Source: Anaerolineales bacterium (GTDB lineage: Bacteria; Chloroflexota; Anaerolineae; Anaerolineales; JABWBV01). From it: 64,000 bases of DNA. The stretch lies in NCBI GenBank assembly GCA_020634875.1, contig JACKAX010000005.1, forward strand, positions 92,995 through 156,994, read 5' to 3'. The translations under genes were made by a program, and so were the position numbers. Shown in pieces: positions 8,120 to 19,036 of this stretch (position 1 is the stretch's first letter; each line of letters begins with the position of its first letter). The notes under the pieces were generated by a model, which was given only the letters and a program-made list of their open reading frames with translations, made no database searches and had not been told where the DNA came from.

Positions 8120-8710
8120 GTGATCTAGAAGGAATTCATTTGGAGTTTTTTTAGTTTACAAACCCGGAAAACCCAACAATACAGTGTACGGAGTTCCACG
8201 AGTTTTGCGCGGGAAAAAATAAAGTGGAGGACAAGGGAATTTCGCTTCACTTTGTAGGTTTTATTCCAAATCCGTTTCACATATTCAAGGGTCATATCTA
8301 AGCTAAAGAAATACCCTCCATCTCCGCCGGGCATTATACCCACGCCCCTAGGCAGAACGGTATTCATCTATGGGGTTGAAGTGGAGAAAAAACCTACTTC
8401 ATAAGTACCAGGTGTACGCTTGATATTTCATCCTATCCCCCTCAGTCCGAATCGTCTTCAACTACCTGGATATCTGTGTATATCCGTGAACTAAATCTGG
8501 ACAACGATTACCACGCGGTTGTCCAGCCCCAGATAGAACTTGGAAATCCATAGATTCCGCTTTTTCAAACGGGTCAGGATGATTTTTCGAATTCTACGAA
8601 TCTATCAAAACCCCTTCGTTTCGGAATTAAACCTTCGTGTCTTGGTAGCCGCGTGTTAAAATGAGCGTATCAATTTACTATTGAGTTAACGCCGCCGCCC
8701 TAAATTCCTC
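8120..8710. other. Divergent intergenic region with one small inverted repeat
   Basis: About 590 bp between divergent genes. I see a perfect 9-bp inverted repeat, CTGGACAAC (8497-8505) and GTTGTCCAG (8518-8526), that could be a regulator site, and no supported coding region. Confidence 0.4.
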
Positions 8711-9817
8711 ATGCCCGTTCTTCTCAACCGTACACAGTTAACAGCCGGATATGATCTTCTCCGTGGTGCGGAACACCGTTTACCCGGACGTTGGCGCAGC
8801 AAATTGCTGAAAGCCTATGCCAAAGCACGCGCCTATACCGACCGTACCATTATTCAGGCGGAAAACTATCGCCTTCAACGTAAACTGCTGCAGTTTGCAG
8901 GAATTAGTTTTCTTTTATTCGTTTTGTTGGGGGTAATTCTCATGTTTCCCACCACTGACATCGCCAGCTTTGAATTCGGGTTTCTCGGTTTCATTGGCGT
9001 CCTACTCTTAATCTTGGCTAGAGTCATCCCTAGCCCCCCAAAAACACTTCCTGTCCTCCCACTTCACCCTTTACAACCGCCCCTCCGTGATGAATTATTT
9101 CCTCCTCTGTTGCCCGTATGGTATGCTAACCTGCACCCAGCCATTCATGAGCCTACCGAGGAAGAATTAACGGATGATTATGGCCGTATTGGCGAAGTGC
9201 AATTCGTGCGCGCGTTGGAGCAAAAATTTGGTACGGATGCCCTGATTTTCCACCGTTTACAACAATCTTTTGGAGATGATCTAGATGTCGTCCTGATTTG
9301 TCCGAAGGGGGTGTGGTATTTTGAAGTGAAATATTGGAAAGGGGAAATCCGTTGGCAAAATGGTCACTGGAGTCGGCGTCTAGATAGTGCCGAGCGAAAT
9401 AAATATCCTAGTGCAAACCCGCCACCCATGACCCAGCCGCCCGATGAACAATGGACACGCATGGTTCAGGAACTAAAAATAACCCTGGAAAAGCGCGGGA
9501 AGTACGTTCTCCGACGGTATCCCCCCTTTCGTCAAGTGCGCGGAGGGTTGGTGTTTAATTACCCTGAATTGACTATCAACATACCTAAGGGAGCACCATT
9601 CCGTTGGGGGACTGAAGCTGACTGGTTTAAAATCCTCGAGCGCGCCCAAAACTACGCCAGTATCACTCCCCGCAGTATGTACATGGTAGCAGACGCGCTT
9701 CTCGAACGCCACCAAATGCTAAACCAACATATTCCCCGTCACTCCATGAAACGATATGCACAAACCCTCGTGCAAGGGGTTGAACACAAACTTAACGAAT
9801 GGCAGCCAGGGCAGTAG
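8711..9817 (+). CDS. Membrane-anchored NERD-domain (nuclease-related) protein
   Basis: 368 aa. A basic N-terminus is followed by two membrane helices (about 63-83 and 90-110) and a soluble NERD region (about 165-260). The region contains GEVQFVRALEQKFG, the acidic cluster DDLDVVLICPKGVWYFEVKYWKGEI and a conserved Glu-x-Lys, the restriction-enzyme-like signature of this domain. NERD proteins are widespread, with mostly unproven function; nuclease activity is a prediction from the D...ExK pattern. No neighbouring partner is evident. ATG 8711 is the first start and lies after CCTAAATTCCTC, so the ribosome site is weak. Confidence 0.75.
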   Translation: MPVLLNRTQLTAGYDLLRGAEHRLPGRWRSKLLKAYAKARAYTDRTIIQAENYRLQRKLLQFAGISFLLFVLLGVILMFPTTDIASFEFGFLGFIGVLLLILARVIPSPPKTLPVLPLHPLQPPLRDELFPPLLPVWYANLHPAIHEPTEEELTDDYGRIGEVQFVRALEQKFGTDALIFHRLQQSFGDDLDVVLICPKGVWYFEVKYWKGEIRWQNGHWSRRLDSAERNKYPSANPPPMTQPPDEQWTRMVQELKITLEKRGKYVLRRYPPFRQVRGGLVFNYPELTINIPKGAPFRWGTEADWFKILERAQNYASITPRSMYMVADALLERHQMLNQHIPRHSMKRYAQTLVQGVEHKLNEWQPGQ

Positions 9818-9833
9818 TGAACTTCTGTCTCTA

Positions 9834-10298
9834 TTAGAAAACCGCCTTCATAAGGCTCTGTTCCTGAGAAGAGAAGATTTTTTCCAGGTCTAACAAAATA
9901 ACCAACCGTTGGTTCCCTTCGGAGCCATCCAGCTTTGCTATTCCAGCAATAAAGGCAGAGTCGATGGTAGTGGTAATTGTTGGGGCAGGTTCGACTGCCT
10001 GTTCAGGGACGGTCAAAACCTCAGAAACTCCATCTACAATCATCCCAATTTCGGTTTGATCAATACTGACAACCATGATCCGACTGTGTTTGCCTACTTT
10101 TTGGGCAGAAAGGCTAAACCGCTTACGAAGGTCTATGACAGGGAGCACGTTACCGCGCAAATTTGTAACGCCTTCTACAAAACCAGGGGCATGTGGGAGT
10201 TGTGTGATAGGCTGCAATTTGATGATACTCTGTACGCTGGCAATATTGACGCCATAAGATTCAAGACCTAATTCAAAAACGACAATTTGGTTTTCCAT
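9834..10298 (-). CDS. cheW: CheW-like chemotaxis adaptor
   Basis: Cytoplasmic coupling protein of 154 aa made of one CheW domain: QIVVFELGLESYGVNI at the start, then the LRGNVLPVIDLRKRF core and IGMIVDGVSEVL. CheW links chemoreceptors to the kinase CheA. The gene lies 30 bp downstream of a chemoreceptor on the same strand, so the two are probably co-transcribed. CheA, CheY and other partners are not adjacent, apart from the lone receiver protein near 6.1 kb. GAGGTGCAAAGCTC precedes the ATG. Its small size and lack of other domains exclude CheA or CheV. Confidence 0.9.
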   Translation of the reverse strand: MENQIVVFELGLESYGVNIASVQSIIKLQPITQLPHAPGFVEGVTNLRGNVLPVIDLRKRFSLSAQKVGKHSRIMVVSIDQTEIGMIVDGVSEVLTVPEQAVEPAPTITTTIDSAFIAGIAKLDGSEGNQRLVILLDLEKIFSSQEQSLMKAVF

Positions 10299-10328
10299 GA
10301 GCTTTGCACCTCTTTCAAAAACCTTCTC

Positions 10329-12458
10329 TCAAATCTTTTGAAGCAATTTGTGGGCAGGACGATAGGCTGAACTGTTTCCGTTTTGAGCTAAACTATAGTG
10401 AAAACCATTAAAACCCTTCCCGTTTGAACCAACGGATTTGTACGCCTGCGCTTCGAACAGTTGTTGGGGTTCATCAGAAAGCTTAAACTGCTGAACAACC
10501 TGTTGGAGAACTTCGGCCATTTCTGCCAAGGTTTGAGCTGAAGCGGTGACTTCTTCTACCTGCGCACTCATTTCTTCCGCACTGGCCGAAACTTCTTCGA
10601 CCGCCGCAGAATTCTCCTCACTGACACTAGCAATATTTTCAATGGATTGGGTGACTTCATTCGAACCAGCAGACAATTGTTCGGTTGCGGAGGTGTTTTC
10701 CTCAACCACGGCGCTTACCGCGTCAGCCGCATTTACCAGCTCATTCGAAAGATTATTCATCTGATCAGCTGCGGTAGCAATCTGCATCACCTGCTGGCTT
10801 ACTTCCGTAGATGCTTCTAATATTTCTTCCAAGGCCAGCCCTGCTTCTTTTGCTTGACTCACCCCTCGTTTCACCTCTGACGAACCTTCGTTCATTGCAG
10901 CTACCGCATCATTGACGGTATATTGAATGTCCTTGACCAATGCACCGATTTCTTTGGTGGCAGAACTGGCCCGCTCGGCCAATTTGCGAACTTCGTCAGC
11001 GACCACGGCAAAGCCTTTCCCATGTTCCCCAGCCCGTGCAGCTTCAATTGCCGCATTGAGAGCTAATAGGTTAGTTTGACTGGCTATATCTTCAATAGTT
11101 TCGACGATAACTCCGATCTGCTCAGAACGTGTCCCCATCTCCTGCACTTTCTGCGCCGAAAGGTTTACCTTTGCCTGAATCGTTTCCATTCCTTCAATCG
11201 CGGCATTGACCGTGCGTGCGCCACCTCGGGCTGTTTCCGCCGCCTTTTCCGAGCCTCTTGCCCCCGCTTGAGCATTTACAGAGACTTGCTGGATAACAGA
11301 AGTGATTTGTACTGTGATATCTGATGATCTGTTCACCGCTTTCGATTGATCTTGTCCCCCGCGAGCAAGGCCATCAATCGCCTGCCCCATCTGCATGACA
11401 GAGGCCGCCGTACGAGTCACTGCTTCGGACTGTTGGACCGTGCCGCGTGCCACTTGTTGGATGGTGGTTGCAATTTGGGAGGTTGCCTGCCCGGCTTGTT
11501 CGGCAGCAGAGGCTAATTGTTCGGAGGCTGTACCAAGCGAGATCACACTATCCGAAACTTCGCCCACTAAACCCCGTAGACTTTCGACCATTTCTTTGAA
11601 AGCGTTCCCCAAAATATCATGCGCGGATACCGGAGTAACACTTTGGGCAAGATCGCCACCCGCAAGTTTTTGAGCTATGCCAGCCATATCTTGTAAATAC
11701 TTAATCATTCGGGTAAAGGAGGTTGCCATCTCACCCATCTCATCCCGACTTTTAATGGAGATTTTATGCTCCAGTTCTCCCATTGCAATCCCTTCGGCTA
11801 CACTCGCCATTTGCTGGGCTGCACTAGAAATCGAACGTGCCAGAATAAAAGCAACTACCATTCCAATAACTATTGAAACTATGGTCAAAATTATTACCGT
11901 AGCTCGCACCCGAACAAATATCGTGGCACTTTCAGTCGCAAAATTATTGGCAAGGTTTTGTTTGCTGGCAACTAATTCGGTCACTGCATCTTCAATCGCT
12001 TGGGCTGTTGAAGAAGAATCCCATAGGATTTGGATCGCCTCTTCCGTTTGATTTTGAACGGATAAATTAAGCATTTCATCCGCGCTGGATTTATAAATCG
12101 CATAATCAATCATCAATTGTTGGAAAATATGGCGAGCCTCCTCCGTAATTATCGTCGTTTCATACCTCACCATATTTTCTTCAAAGTTTATTTCTGCGGC
12201 CTGGACAGCGATGATCTGTTCCTGTTTAAATTGCGGATCGGTGGATAAAAGCGATGAACTAACAGCTGAGCGAATTACATATAAATGGACCAACGCATCT
12301 TGAACATCAGCCAGGCCTTTCAGATGATTGTTATACATTGTATCCATCATGGTATGGATCGTGTTTGCGCTGTCGTACCCAACATAGCCGACAATTCCAG
12401 TAAAAATCAGGACAGTTGCAAAAGCTAGAAGAAGCTTATTGTGGATATTTAGTTTCAT
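10329..12458 (-). CDS. Methyl-accepting chemotaxis protein
   Basis: Transmembrane signal receptor, 709 aa. TM1 is about 9-28, a helical four-helix-bundle-like sensor about 30-185, TM2 about 186-208, HAMP about 210-262 and a second HAMP-like stretch to about 310. The signalling domain follows, with the hairpin tip core [20 protein letters not shown] and [20 protein letters not shown]. Glutamate/glutamine pairs for methylation lie in the flanking helices. There is no C-terminal NWETF-like tether for CheR. It is directly upstream of cheW. The ligand is unknown. AGGCTCTATA precedes ATG 12458. Confidence 0.92.
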   Translation of the reverse strand: MKLNIHNKLLLAFATVLIFTGIVGYVGYDSANTIHTMMDTMYNNHLKGLADVQDALVHLYVIRSAVSSSLLSTDPQFKQEQIIAVQAAEINFEENMVRYETTIITEEARHIFQQLMIDYAIYKSSADEMLNLSVQNQTEEAIQILWDSSSTAQAIEDAVTELVASKQNLANNFATESATIFVRVRATVIILTIVSIVIGMVVAFILARSISSAAQQMASVAEGIAMGELEHKISIKSRDEMGEMATSFTRMIKYLQDMAGIAQKLAGGDLAQSVTPVSAHDILGNAFKEMVESLRGLVGEVSDSVISLGTASEQLASAAEQAGQATSQIATTIQQVARGTVQQSEAVTRTAASVMQMGQAIDGLARGGQDQSKAVNRSSDITVQITSVIQQVSVNAQAGARGSEKAAETARGGARTVNAAIEGMETIQAKVNLSAQKVQEMGTRSEQIGVIVETIEDIASQTNLLALNAAIEAARAGEHGKGFAVVADEVRKLAERASSATKEIGALVKDIQYTVNDAVAAMNEGSSEVKRGVSQAKEAGLALEEILEASTEVSQQVMQIATAADQMNNLSNELVNAADAVSAVVEENTSATEQLSAGSNEVTQSIENIASVSEENSAAVEEVSASAEEMSAQVEEVTASAQTLAEMAEVLQQVVQQFKLSDEPQQLFEAQAYKSVGSNGKGFNGFHYSLAQNGNSSAYRPAHKLLQKI

Positions 12459-12939
12459 TATAGAGCCTCTAACAGGGGATAAAATGCTCCACCAGGATAC
12501 GTTTTGAGCATTTCAAAAGAAGGATAGACATACGCCCAGCCCACTTTTGAGATAACCTTATTGTTTCAGGCTGATTTAATCATTGCCCACCTAATCACGC
12601 AGTAAATCAGCCGTAAAGAGCCGCTAAATCCTATGTAATGAGGTTTTTACACAAATTTACAAGTTCCGCAAAAATCCGTTTTAAGTTCCCTTCGGAAAAC
12701 GTAGAAGGGTTTTTAAGATTTGCTAGAGCGATTTCCCGGAGACACCTATAGAGCGCTCAAAAAAAAGTTAGGGAGGGGTTAAAATTCATCCAAAATGACC
12801 TTTTCTTTTTACCTCACCAAGCTGCTGTTCCTTATTCACCTTACGGAATCTTTTCACATTAACTACACTCTAAAAGTAGGTTTTCGTAAGTTCGCAGAGA
12901 TATCAAACTTCAAAAGACGCGTTTTTAAAACATTAACTT
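12459..12939. other. Divergent regulatory region between receptor and GH44 genes
   Basis: About 480 bp, A+T-rich. A perfect 10-bp inverted repeat lies at GGCTGATTTA (12569-12578) and TAAATCAGCC (12603-12612). No supported gene; the frame at 12795-12998 overlaps the real start and resembles nothing. Confidence 0.4.
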
Positions 12940-15075
12940 ATGAAACAAAAATTCTGCCTCTCCCTCTTCCTTCCCTTTCTTTTTTTACTCGCCATTAGCT
13001 GTAACCTTACCAGCCCTTCCGCCCCGGAAGATTACGAACCAATTTCAATCAAAGAAAGCCTGCAAACCCCGGTCTATACAGATACGCTCGCGTTAATCGC
13101 ACAAAACTGGTCATGGGGAGCAGATATTATCCTTGACAACGCTGAACCTATTCATGATGGAACCGCTTCGATTGCCGTCACCATCAATAGCAACGAGTGG
13201 GGTGGGCTTTACCTGTATATCAACAACTACGCCCTCGCCGCCCAGGTGACAGGCGTTCACTTCTGGATTCATGGCGGCACGGAAGGTGGGCAAACCCTCG
13301 CCGTCAAAATTATTGATGCTAACAACGGCAACTGGGATCGCTCCGTCTCCGTCACCCCCCAAGCCAACACCTGGACAGAAGTCACCATCAGCCTGTCCCA
13401 GGTGGGCAACCCGGCCACCATCGGCGGGATGATCATTCAAGATAATACGGGCGAGCCACAACCCACTTTTTACGTAGATGACATCACCCTCCTCAGCACA
13501 GCCCCGCCTCGCGAGGCCACCGTTGGGCCATCGCTTTCCGTAGACGTTGCGGCGAACCGCCACCCGATCAGCCCCTACATCTACGGGATGAACTTCGCTG
13601 ACGAAACCCTGGCCCAGGAATTGCACCTCCCCGTCAACCGCCGCGGCGGCAACGCTACCACCCGCTACAACTGGCAACTCGATGTATACAACACCGGGAG
13701 CGATTGGTTCTTTGAAAACATCCCCGCGGATAATGACCCCCTCGAAACCCTCCCCAACGGCTCCACCGCCGACCATTTCGTTGAACAAAACCTCCGCACA
13801 GGCACTGAAACGATCATAACCGTGCCCCTCATCGGTTGGGTTGCCAAACAGCGCTTGGACAGTCACCCTTATGATTGCGGCTTTAAGGTGAGTCTCTACG
13901 GTGGCCAACAAAGCACCGACCCCTACGATCCCGACTGCGGAAACGGTCTGACTCTGAACGGAGAAAATCTAACTGGAAACGCCCCCACCGACACCAGTCT
14001 TCCGATCGCCCCCGCCTTTGTTCAGGATTGGCTCACCCATCTCACCAATAAATACGGCCTCGCGGCGAACGGTGGTGTGAAGTTTTACAGCCTGGATAAC
14101 GAACCCATGCTTTGGCCCTTCACCCACCGCGACGTTCACCCCGACTTGACCACCTATGACGAAATCCGTGACCGCACCTTCACATACGCCCCCGCCCTCA
14201 AAGCCGTTGACCCCACCGCGCAAACACTCGGCCCGGTTGTGTGGGGGTGGTGCGCCTATTTCTATTCCGCCGCGGACGAGTGCAGCAAGAGCGGCAAAGA
14301 TTATAAAGCCCACGGACGAGAAGACTTCATCCCCTGGTATTTGCAGCAAATGGCCGCGTACGAACAAACGAACGAGGTACGGATTCTCGACTATCTGGAT
14401 ATTCACATTTACCCGCAAATGGAAGGCGTTTATTCTGGCGACGCAGGCAATTATCTAACTCAGGCCGGGCGTCTACGCTCCACCCGCCAGTTGTGGGATT
14501 CTTCCTACACAACCGAAGATTGGATCAACACACAAGTTGCCCTCATCCCGCGTATGAAGGCTTGGGTTAACGAAAATTATCCGGGGACGAAAACCGCGAT
14601 TACCGAGTACAACTGGGGGGCATTGGGCACACTGAACGGGGCATTAGCCCAGGCTGATATTTTGGGAATCTTCGGGCGTGAGGGGCTCGACCTGGCCACG
14701 CTTTGGGGGCCACCATCCGCCGACCAACCGGGGGCGTATGCGTTTCGGATGTTTTTGAACTACGACGGGCAAGGGGGCATGTTCGGGGAAACCAGCATCC
14801 AGGCGACCAGCACCGATCAGGATCGCCTCGCCATTTACGCCGCGCAACGAACCAGTGACAACGCCCTCACCCTCCTCGTGATCAACAAATCCGACACCAC
14901 CCTCGACACCACCCTCACCCTCGCGAACTTTACCCCCACCGGAACCGCCGCCGTTTACCGGTACAGCGCAGACAACCTGATCGCCATCATCCCCCTGGCC
15001 GTCCAAACCGTCACCGCGGAAGGGTTCACAGCAACGTTTCCGCCTTTCTCCATTACGTTGTTTGTGATCCCTTAA
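12940..15075 (+). CDS. Glycoside hydrolase family 44 lipoprotein (endoglucanase/xyloglucanase type)
   Basis: Surface-anchored glycanase, 711 aa. A lipoprotein signal has its lipobox at LAISC (Cys 21). Residues about 45-185 form a beta-sandwich carbohydrate-binding-like module. The GH44 catalytic barrel begins near SVDVAANRHPISPYIYGMN and has the family pattern NRRGGNATTRYNWQ. The acid/base Glu is E388 in SLDNEPMLW and the nucleophile is E556 in ITEYNWG. A C-terminal beta domain ends at 711. The GH44 family cuts beta-1,4-glucans and xyloglucan; the exact substrate here is not fixed by sequence. It suggests plant polysaccharide use, alongside the arabinose genes downstream. It overlaps the converging gene by four bases at the stops. 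Confidence 0.88.
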   Translation: MKQKFCLSLFLPFLFLLAISCNLTSPSAPEDYEPISIKESLQTPVYTDTLALIAQNWSWGADIILDNAEPIHDGTASIAVTINSNEWGGLYLYINNYALAAQVTGVHFWIHGGTEGGQTLAVKIIDANNGNWDRSVSVTPQANTWTEVTISLSQVGNPATIGGMIIQDNTGEPQPTFYVDDITLLSTAPPREATVGPSLSVDVAANRHPISPYIYGMNFADETLAQELHLPVNRRGGNATTRYNWQLDVYNTGSDWFFENIPADNDPLETLPNGSTADHFVEQNLRTGTETIITVPLIGWVAKQRLDSHPYDCGFKVSLYGGQQSTDPYDPDCGNGLTLNGENLTGNAPTDTSLPIAPAFVQDWLTHLTNKYGLAANGGVKFYSLDNEPMLWPFTHRDVHPDLTTYDEIRDRTFTYAPALKAVDPTAQTLGPVVWGWCAYFYSAADECSKSGKDYKAHGREDFIPWYLQQMAAYEQTNEVRILDYLDIHIYPQMEGVYSGDAGNYLTQAGRLRSTRQLWDSSYTTEDWINTQVALIPRMKAWVNENYPGTKTAITEYNWGALGTLNGALAQADILGIFGREGLDLATLWGPPSADQPGAYAFRMFLNYDGQGGMFGETSIQATSTDQDRLAIYAAQRTSDNALTLLVINKSDTTLDTTLTLANFTPTGTAAVYRYSADNLIAIIPLAVQTVTAEGFTATFPPFSITLFVIP

Positions 15076-16565
15076 TCCCCTACCTGCCAAACGTGAACGA
15101 CGGGTTTAACGCCATCGCCAAACGGCTCTAACACAAACAACAAACCATGCGCGGGGTCGTAGGCTGCCGCAAGCAGGCGGTAACGGCGCTGGTCCCCTTC
15201 GCCGAGGATTTCCCATTCGGGTTGGGTCAGGTACAGATATTCGTCTACGTCCAGCACGGCGTAGGGTTGGGGTTCCCAGGATTCAAGTTCGCCCGCCGCC
15301 ACCCGCGCGAGGTCTACCGGGTCGTAGAAAAGGAATTCGGCATCCCACCGGGTACTCCACCACCCGCGCCCGGAGACACACGTTCCCGCGTCCGGGTCAC
15401 AGCACCCCGCAAAATCTTCGGGGGGACAGGATGAGCCATCCGCCATCCGGCAGGTGAGAAAACCTGGAACCGAGGGCACATCCACGCACGCGTATTCTGG
15501 CCCGGTGGGGTTGATGTAACCGTACCAGTATTTTGTCCCGGTGCTTTTCGTCCCCGTAAACAGCACCGCCGCTTTGCCAGAGGAGGTCGTGAGCCACGCG
15601 CCGCCTTCCCATTCGTCGGGGTGTTGGTAGCCGTTCAAACTGTGGATGATGTCTTCGGTATAGTATGAACTTTCATAAAGGAGGAGAGGAACTTCTGAAA
15701 GGTGTGTTCCGTCCGCAGGCGCAACCCCGCCCGGCTCCCAGGGGGTGTACGCAAACAGGGATGGCCCCATCCCGCCCTGTCCCCCATCACGCATCCGTCC
15801 CGTGGCGAGGTAACGCCCACCTGTGAAGGTATCGGCCCAGGCGATGGGGATGTCGAACAAATAGCCGTTGACGCTGTAAATTTCTTGATTGCCCATATAC
15901 CAGGTTCCCTGAAAGTTAGGCGTATCCAGATTGGGGCTGAACCACCCATGCGAGGGAGATGGTTCTGCTTGCAGATGTGCGCCCCAGGCTACGTGCAGAA
16001 GTGGGCCGGTGTCCGGGTGGTTGAGGTATTGCAAGCCGACTCTGGGGATTTCGTCCAAACCAGGGAACTGCCCGACGAGTGGGTTGCGAAAATCCTGAAC
16101 GAAGGTAGCTTGCGGCAGGTCGGCGGGGTTGGCGGCGATGAGCGGCGTGGGAATAGAAACTTCCGCCACTTGATCGCCATCGGGCAAGCCCCCGTAAGCC
16201 TGACGGTCGTGGCCGGTGATAAAGAGCGTGTGATTGTCCGGGTTGTAGGTCATCGCGTTGCCCCCGTAGGCAAAGGTTTGAGGGGGTTCGTCCCCACCGG
16301 GTAAACGGAAAGCCCCCAGGTAGGTGAGATCGGAAGGTTGGATCAGTTCGGCGGTAGGAGGCGCGGCGGGGGTATTATTAACGAGGGGAAGGTAGATTTC
16401 TTCTTCCGCCGTGGGAGAAGCGGCTAACGCGCTGTTTTGTGGAGAAGGGGATGAAGACGGGGTAGATAGAACGCCACACGCTAGGATGGAGAAAATCCAC
16501 AACAATACGGCAGACAGTAGCAAAATATAACGAGGGTAGCGATGCAAAAAACAAGCGGTTTTCAT
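15072..16565 (-). CDS. Secreted lipoprotein of unknown function
   Basis: About 497 aa. I choose ATG 16565 (eight bases after GGAG), which gives a signal with lipobox SILAC; a longer frame from 16634 would bury the signal. A Ser/Pro/Ala-rich linker carries the motif EIYLPLVNN, then a long beta-rich domain begins DLTYLGAFRLPGG. Features include GNAMTYNPDNHTLFITGHD, which looks like a propeller blade, and a Cys-rich stretch near 385-410 with several closely spaced cysteines (likely disulfides or metal binding). I know no activity for it. It converges on the GH44 gene, so co-function in polysaccharide degradation is only a guess. Confidence 0.7.
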   Translation of the reverse strand: MKTACFLHRYPRYILLLSAVLLWIFSILACGVLSTPSSSPSPQNSALAASPTAEEEIYLPLVNNTPAAPPTAELIQPSDLTYLGAFRLPGGDEPPQTFAYGGNAMTYNPDNHTLFITGHDRQAYGGLPDGDQVAEVSIPTPLIAANPADLPQATFVQDFRNPLVGQFPGLDEIPRVGLQYLNHPDTGPLLHVAWGAHLQAEPSPSHGWFSPNLDTPNFQGTWYMGNQEIYSVNGYLFDIPIAWADTFTGGRYLATGRMRDGGQGGMGPSLFAYTPWEPGGVAPADGTHLSEVPLLLYESSYYTEDIIHSLNGYQHPDEWEGGAWLTTSSGKAAVLFTGTKSTGTKYWYGYINPTGPEYACVDVPSVPGFLTCRMADGSSCPPEDFAGCCDPDAGTCVSGRGWWSTRWDAEFLFYDPVDLARVAAGELESWEPQPYAVLDVDEYLYLTQPEWEILGEGDQRRYRLLAAAYDPAHGLLFVLEPFGDGVKPVVHVWQVGD

Positions 16566-16683
16566 GTTTGGCACTCCATAAAAAAGATTAAACAAGGAAT
16601 CGAATTGGATTTTGTCTGGGGCGGTCGAAATCATTGTACCCGCTTATTCGTGTAAAATTCCACAATCTATTGAGTGAAGCATA

Positions 16684-16721
16684 AAAAAAGAGCCTTCTCC
16701 ACTTAGAGAAGGCTCTTTTTT
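16684..16721. terminator. Bidirectional terminator, 16-bp perfect stem
   Basis: The arms 16684-16699 and 16706-16721 pair fully around CACTTA, with A and T runs at the two ends. It ends the minus-strand arabinose operon after the kinase-like gene. Confidence 0.9.
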
Positions 16722-16732
16722 AAAGGTATATC

Positions 16733-17371
16733 TTAATGTATCAGTGCTTCCTGAATCGCGTTTGCCAAAATAGACTCGACTTCGATCTTTTGGGTCGTCA
16801 AAGCCTCTCCAAACTCGCGGTTCGCCAGATTCCGTGCCACTTCCACAATCCAATCCGAGGCTCTTTCCACTGGAACGAGATGGGTGTCCAAGACCAGCTG
16901 AAAAGGACGGGTGTCATAAAAATCAACGTCATAAAAACCTTTCACGAAGGTTGCCCTGGCTTTGTCATTTTGTGTCACCAGTTTTTCCGCTTCGGTCTCC
17001 GACAAATTCTGAGACGCCATCACGCGTTGCACCCGCACAGTGAAAGGCGCCTGAATGCGAACGTTCAAAACGTTGGCGTACTCGCGCAACACGGCGAACC
17101 CGCCTCGCCCGATAATGACCATGTTATCCAGTTGTGCAAATCCCAAAATGATGGTGTTCAAACGAGAAATCAGTTCTAGATTTGAAGCATCCACACGCGC
17201 CCAGAAACCTGGTGATTTTTGTAATTCATCCAATTGCACCAGCCCATACTGACGCAAAATTTTCTCGACGGTTTGTTTCGTCACCAAACGGTACCCTAGT
17301 TCGTCCGTAACGCGTTTCCCCACCGGTTCGCCCCCGCCAAAATACTCTCTGGAAATCGTGATCACAGTCAT
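16733..17371 (-). CDS. Cytidylate kinase-like family protein
   Basis: 212 aa P-loop-type protein of the cytidylate-kinase-like family. It starts MTVITISREYFGGGEPVGKRV, where ISRE and the glycine-rich turn match the family's N-terminal nucleotide-binding region, and continues with VIIGRGG and VQRVMAS. The substrate of this family is not established, and it is distinct from true Cmk. It follows araA by about 130 bp on the same strand, across a 17-bp inverted repeat, and precedes a strong terminator, so it may be the last gene of the arabinose transcript. A GGAG lies eight bases before ATG. Confidence 0.75.
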   Translation of the reverse strand: MTVITISREYFGGGEPVGKRVTDELGYRLVTKQTVEKILRQYGLVQLDELQKSPGFWARVDASNLELISRLNTIILGFAQLDNMVIIGRGGFAVLREYANVLNVRIQAPFTVRVQRVMASQNLSETEAEKLVTQNDKARATFVKGFYDVDFYDTRPFQLVLDTHLVPVERASDWIVEVARNLANREFGEALTTQKIEVESILANAIQEALIH

Positions 17372-17391
17372 CGTCTTTTCTCCTTATTCGC

Positions 17392-17493
17392 ACCAAACCC
17401 TAAAGGTTTCGTTTGCACGAGAAGACCGGCTTACAATACGTTCCGTTTGCAAATGTGTTCTTGAATTCATCGAGAGAACCTTTAGGGTTTGGT
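17392..17493. repeat. 17-bp perfect inverted repeat between araA and the kinase-like gene
   Basis: ACCAAACCCTAAAGGTT (17392-17408) is the exact reverse complement of 17477-17493. The same AAACCCTAAAGGTTT core recurs between araD and the FGGY kinase gene. It may be a long stem, a regulator site or an RNA-processing signal. Confidence 0.7.
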
Positions 17494-17503
17494 CTGAGTA
17501 TCC

Positions 17504-19018
17504 TTACACAAACCCGTTCGCCAAATGGTGGTACACATCATTCCATTTCAATTCTTTTTTAATGTCAGCCAACGTGGAGGCATTGTCAATTAACAGATAT
17601 TCGATCCCCGCCATCGTCGCGAAGTCTTCCATGTATTCAGCAGTGAGAGACAGGCTGAACCCAGTGTGATGCGCGCCGCCCGCGAGAATCCACGCAGCCA
17701 CGCCGGTTTTGAAGTCTGGTTGGGGCACCCACAACGCGCGGGCGACCGGCAGTTTCGGGAGCGGTTCGTCCGTCGGAACCACATCCACCGCGTTCACAAT
17801 CAGTCGGTAGCGCGTGCCCAGGTCAATCAACGAGGCGTTGATCGCTGGGCCGGTCTGTGAGTCGAACACTAGCCGCACCGGGTCTTCCTTGCCCCCGATG
17901 CCAAGGGGATGAATCTCTAGGGAGGGTTTCCCGGCGGCAATGCTAGGACAGATTTCGAGCATGTGTGCGCCCAGCACTTTGTCCCCTTTCGAGCTAAAGT
18001 GATACGTATAATCTTCCATGAATGAGGTGCCACCCTCCAACCCCGCGCTCATCACCTTCATCGCTCGCAGGAGGGCCGCCGTTTTCCAGTCGCCTTCCGC
18101 CCCGAACCCGTACCCGTCCGCCATCAGCCGCTGCGAGGCCACGCCAGGAAGCTGTTTGAGCCCGTGCAAATCCTGGAAGGTGTCGGTGTACCCTTTGAAC
18201 CCGCCCTCTTCCAAAAACGCGCGGATGCCCAACTCGATCCGGGCGGCGTCGCGCAAGGATTGACGTTTTTCCCCGTTCGCTTGCAACGCCGGAGTGAGGG
18301 TGTAACTGTCTTCGTACACCGCGATGAGATCGGAAACTTCTGTCTCGGAAACGGCATTCATCCGGGCGACCAAATCCCCCACCCCGTACCCGTTGACCGC
18401 ATAACCGAACTGCATTTGCGCGGAAACCTTGTTCCCTTCCGTGACCGCCACTTCGCGCATGTTATCTCCGAACCGGGCAAATTTCGCACCCTGAGCATCG
18501 TGCCACGCAGCGGCGACGCGCATCCACACGGCCAACCGTGCGTGGACTTCTTCATCCTGCCAATGCCCCACCACCACTTTCCGGGCCAGCCGCATCCGCG
18601 CCCCGATATAACCGAACTCGCGGCCCCCGTGAGCGGTCTGGTTCAGGTTCATAAAGTCCATGTCAATCGTGGACCACGGGATTTCGGCATTGAACTGGGT
18701 GTGCAGTTGGACAAAAGGTTTTTGTAAGGCTTGGAGTCCGGCAATCCACATTTTTGCGGGAGAAAAGGTATGCATCCAGCAAATCAGGCCGATGCAGTTG
18801 GGGGCAGTGTTCGCTTCCTGCGCCACAGCATGGACTTCTTCGGGGGTGGTCACAACCGCCTTAAAGACGACTTTGACCGGGAGCTTTTTGGAGTCAGCGA
18901 GGGCGTTGGCGATGTACCGCCCATTCACCGCGACCTGTTCCAACGCTTCGGGGCCATACAAATGCTGGCTACCAACGACAAACCAGGCTTCGAGAGGGGT
19001 AAAAATTGATGCGTCCAT
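17504..19018 (-). CDS. araA: L-arabinose isomerase
   Basis: Converts L-arabinose to L-ribulose in the cytosol, the first step of bacterial arabinose use; a Mn-dependent hexamer in characterised members. 504 aa, the normal length. The N-terminus carries the family hallmark [13 protein letters not shown]. Further conserved blocks are [24 protein letters not shown], the metal-site region [14 protein letters not shown] with its glutamates, and [10 protein letters not shown]. It lies downstream of araD (19-bp gap) in a continuous operon with the kinase and transporter. ATG 19018 is preceded by AAGGAATATT. I see no damage. Confidence 0.97.
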   Translation of the reverse strand: MDASIFTPLEAWFVVGSQHLYGPEALEQVAVNGRYIANALADSKKLPVKVVFKAVVTTPEEVHAVAQEANTAPNCIGLICWMHTFSPAKMWIAGLQALQKPFVQLHTQFNAEIPWSTIDMDFMNLNQTAHGGREFGYIGARMRLARKVVVGHWQDEEVHARLAVWMRVAAAWHDAQGAKFARFGDNMREVAVTEGNKVSAQMQFGYAVNGYGVGDLVARMNAVSETEVSDLIAVYEDSYTLTPALQANGEKRQSLRDAARIELGIRAFLEEGGFKGYTDTFQDLHGLKQLPGVASQRLMADGYGFGAEGDWKTAALLRAMKVMSAGLEGGTSFMEDYTYHFSSKGDKVLGAHMLEICPSIAAGKPSLEIHPLGIGGKEDPVRLVFDSQTGPAINASLIDLGTRYRLIVNAVDVVPTDEPLPKLPVARALWVPQPDFKTGVAAWILAGGAHHTGFSLSLTAEYMEDFATMAGIEYLLIDNASTLADIKKELKWNDVYHHLANGFV

Positions 19019-19036
19019 AATATTCCTTATTGTATT

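Noticed and set aside
8125..8367. 80-codon minus-strand reading frame in the NERD intergenic region
   Set aside because: No recognisable domain, no ribosome site, and it occupies the divergent promoter region.
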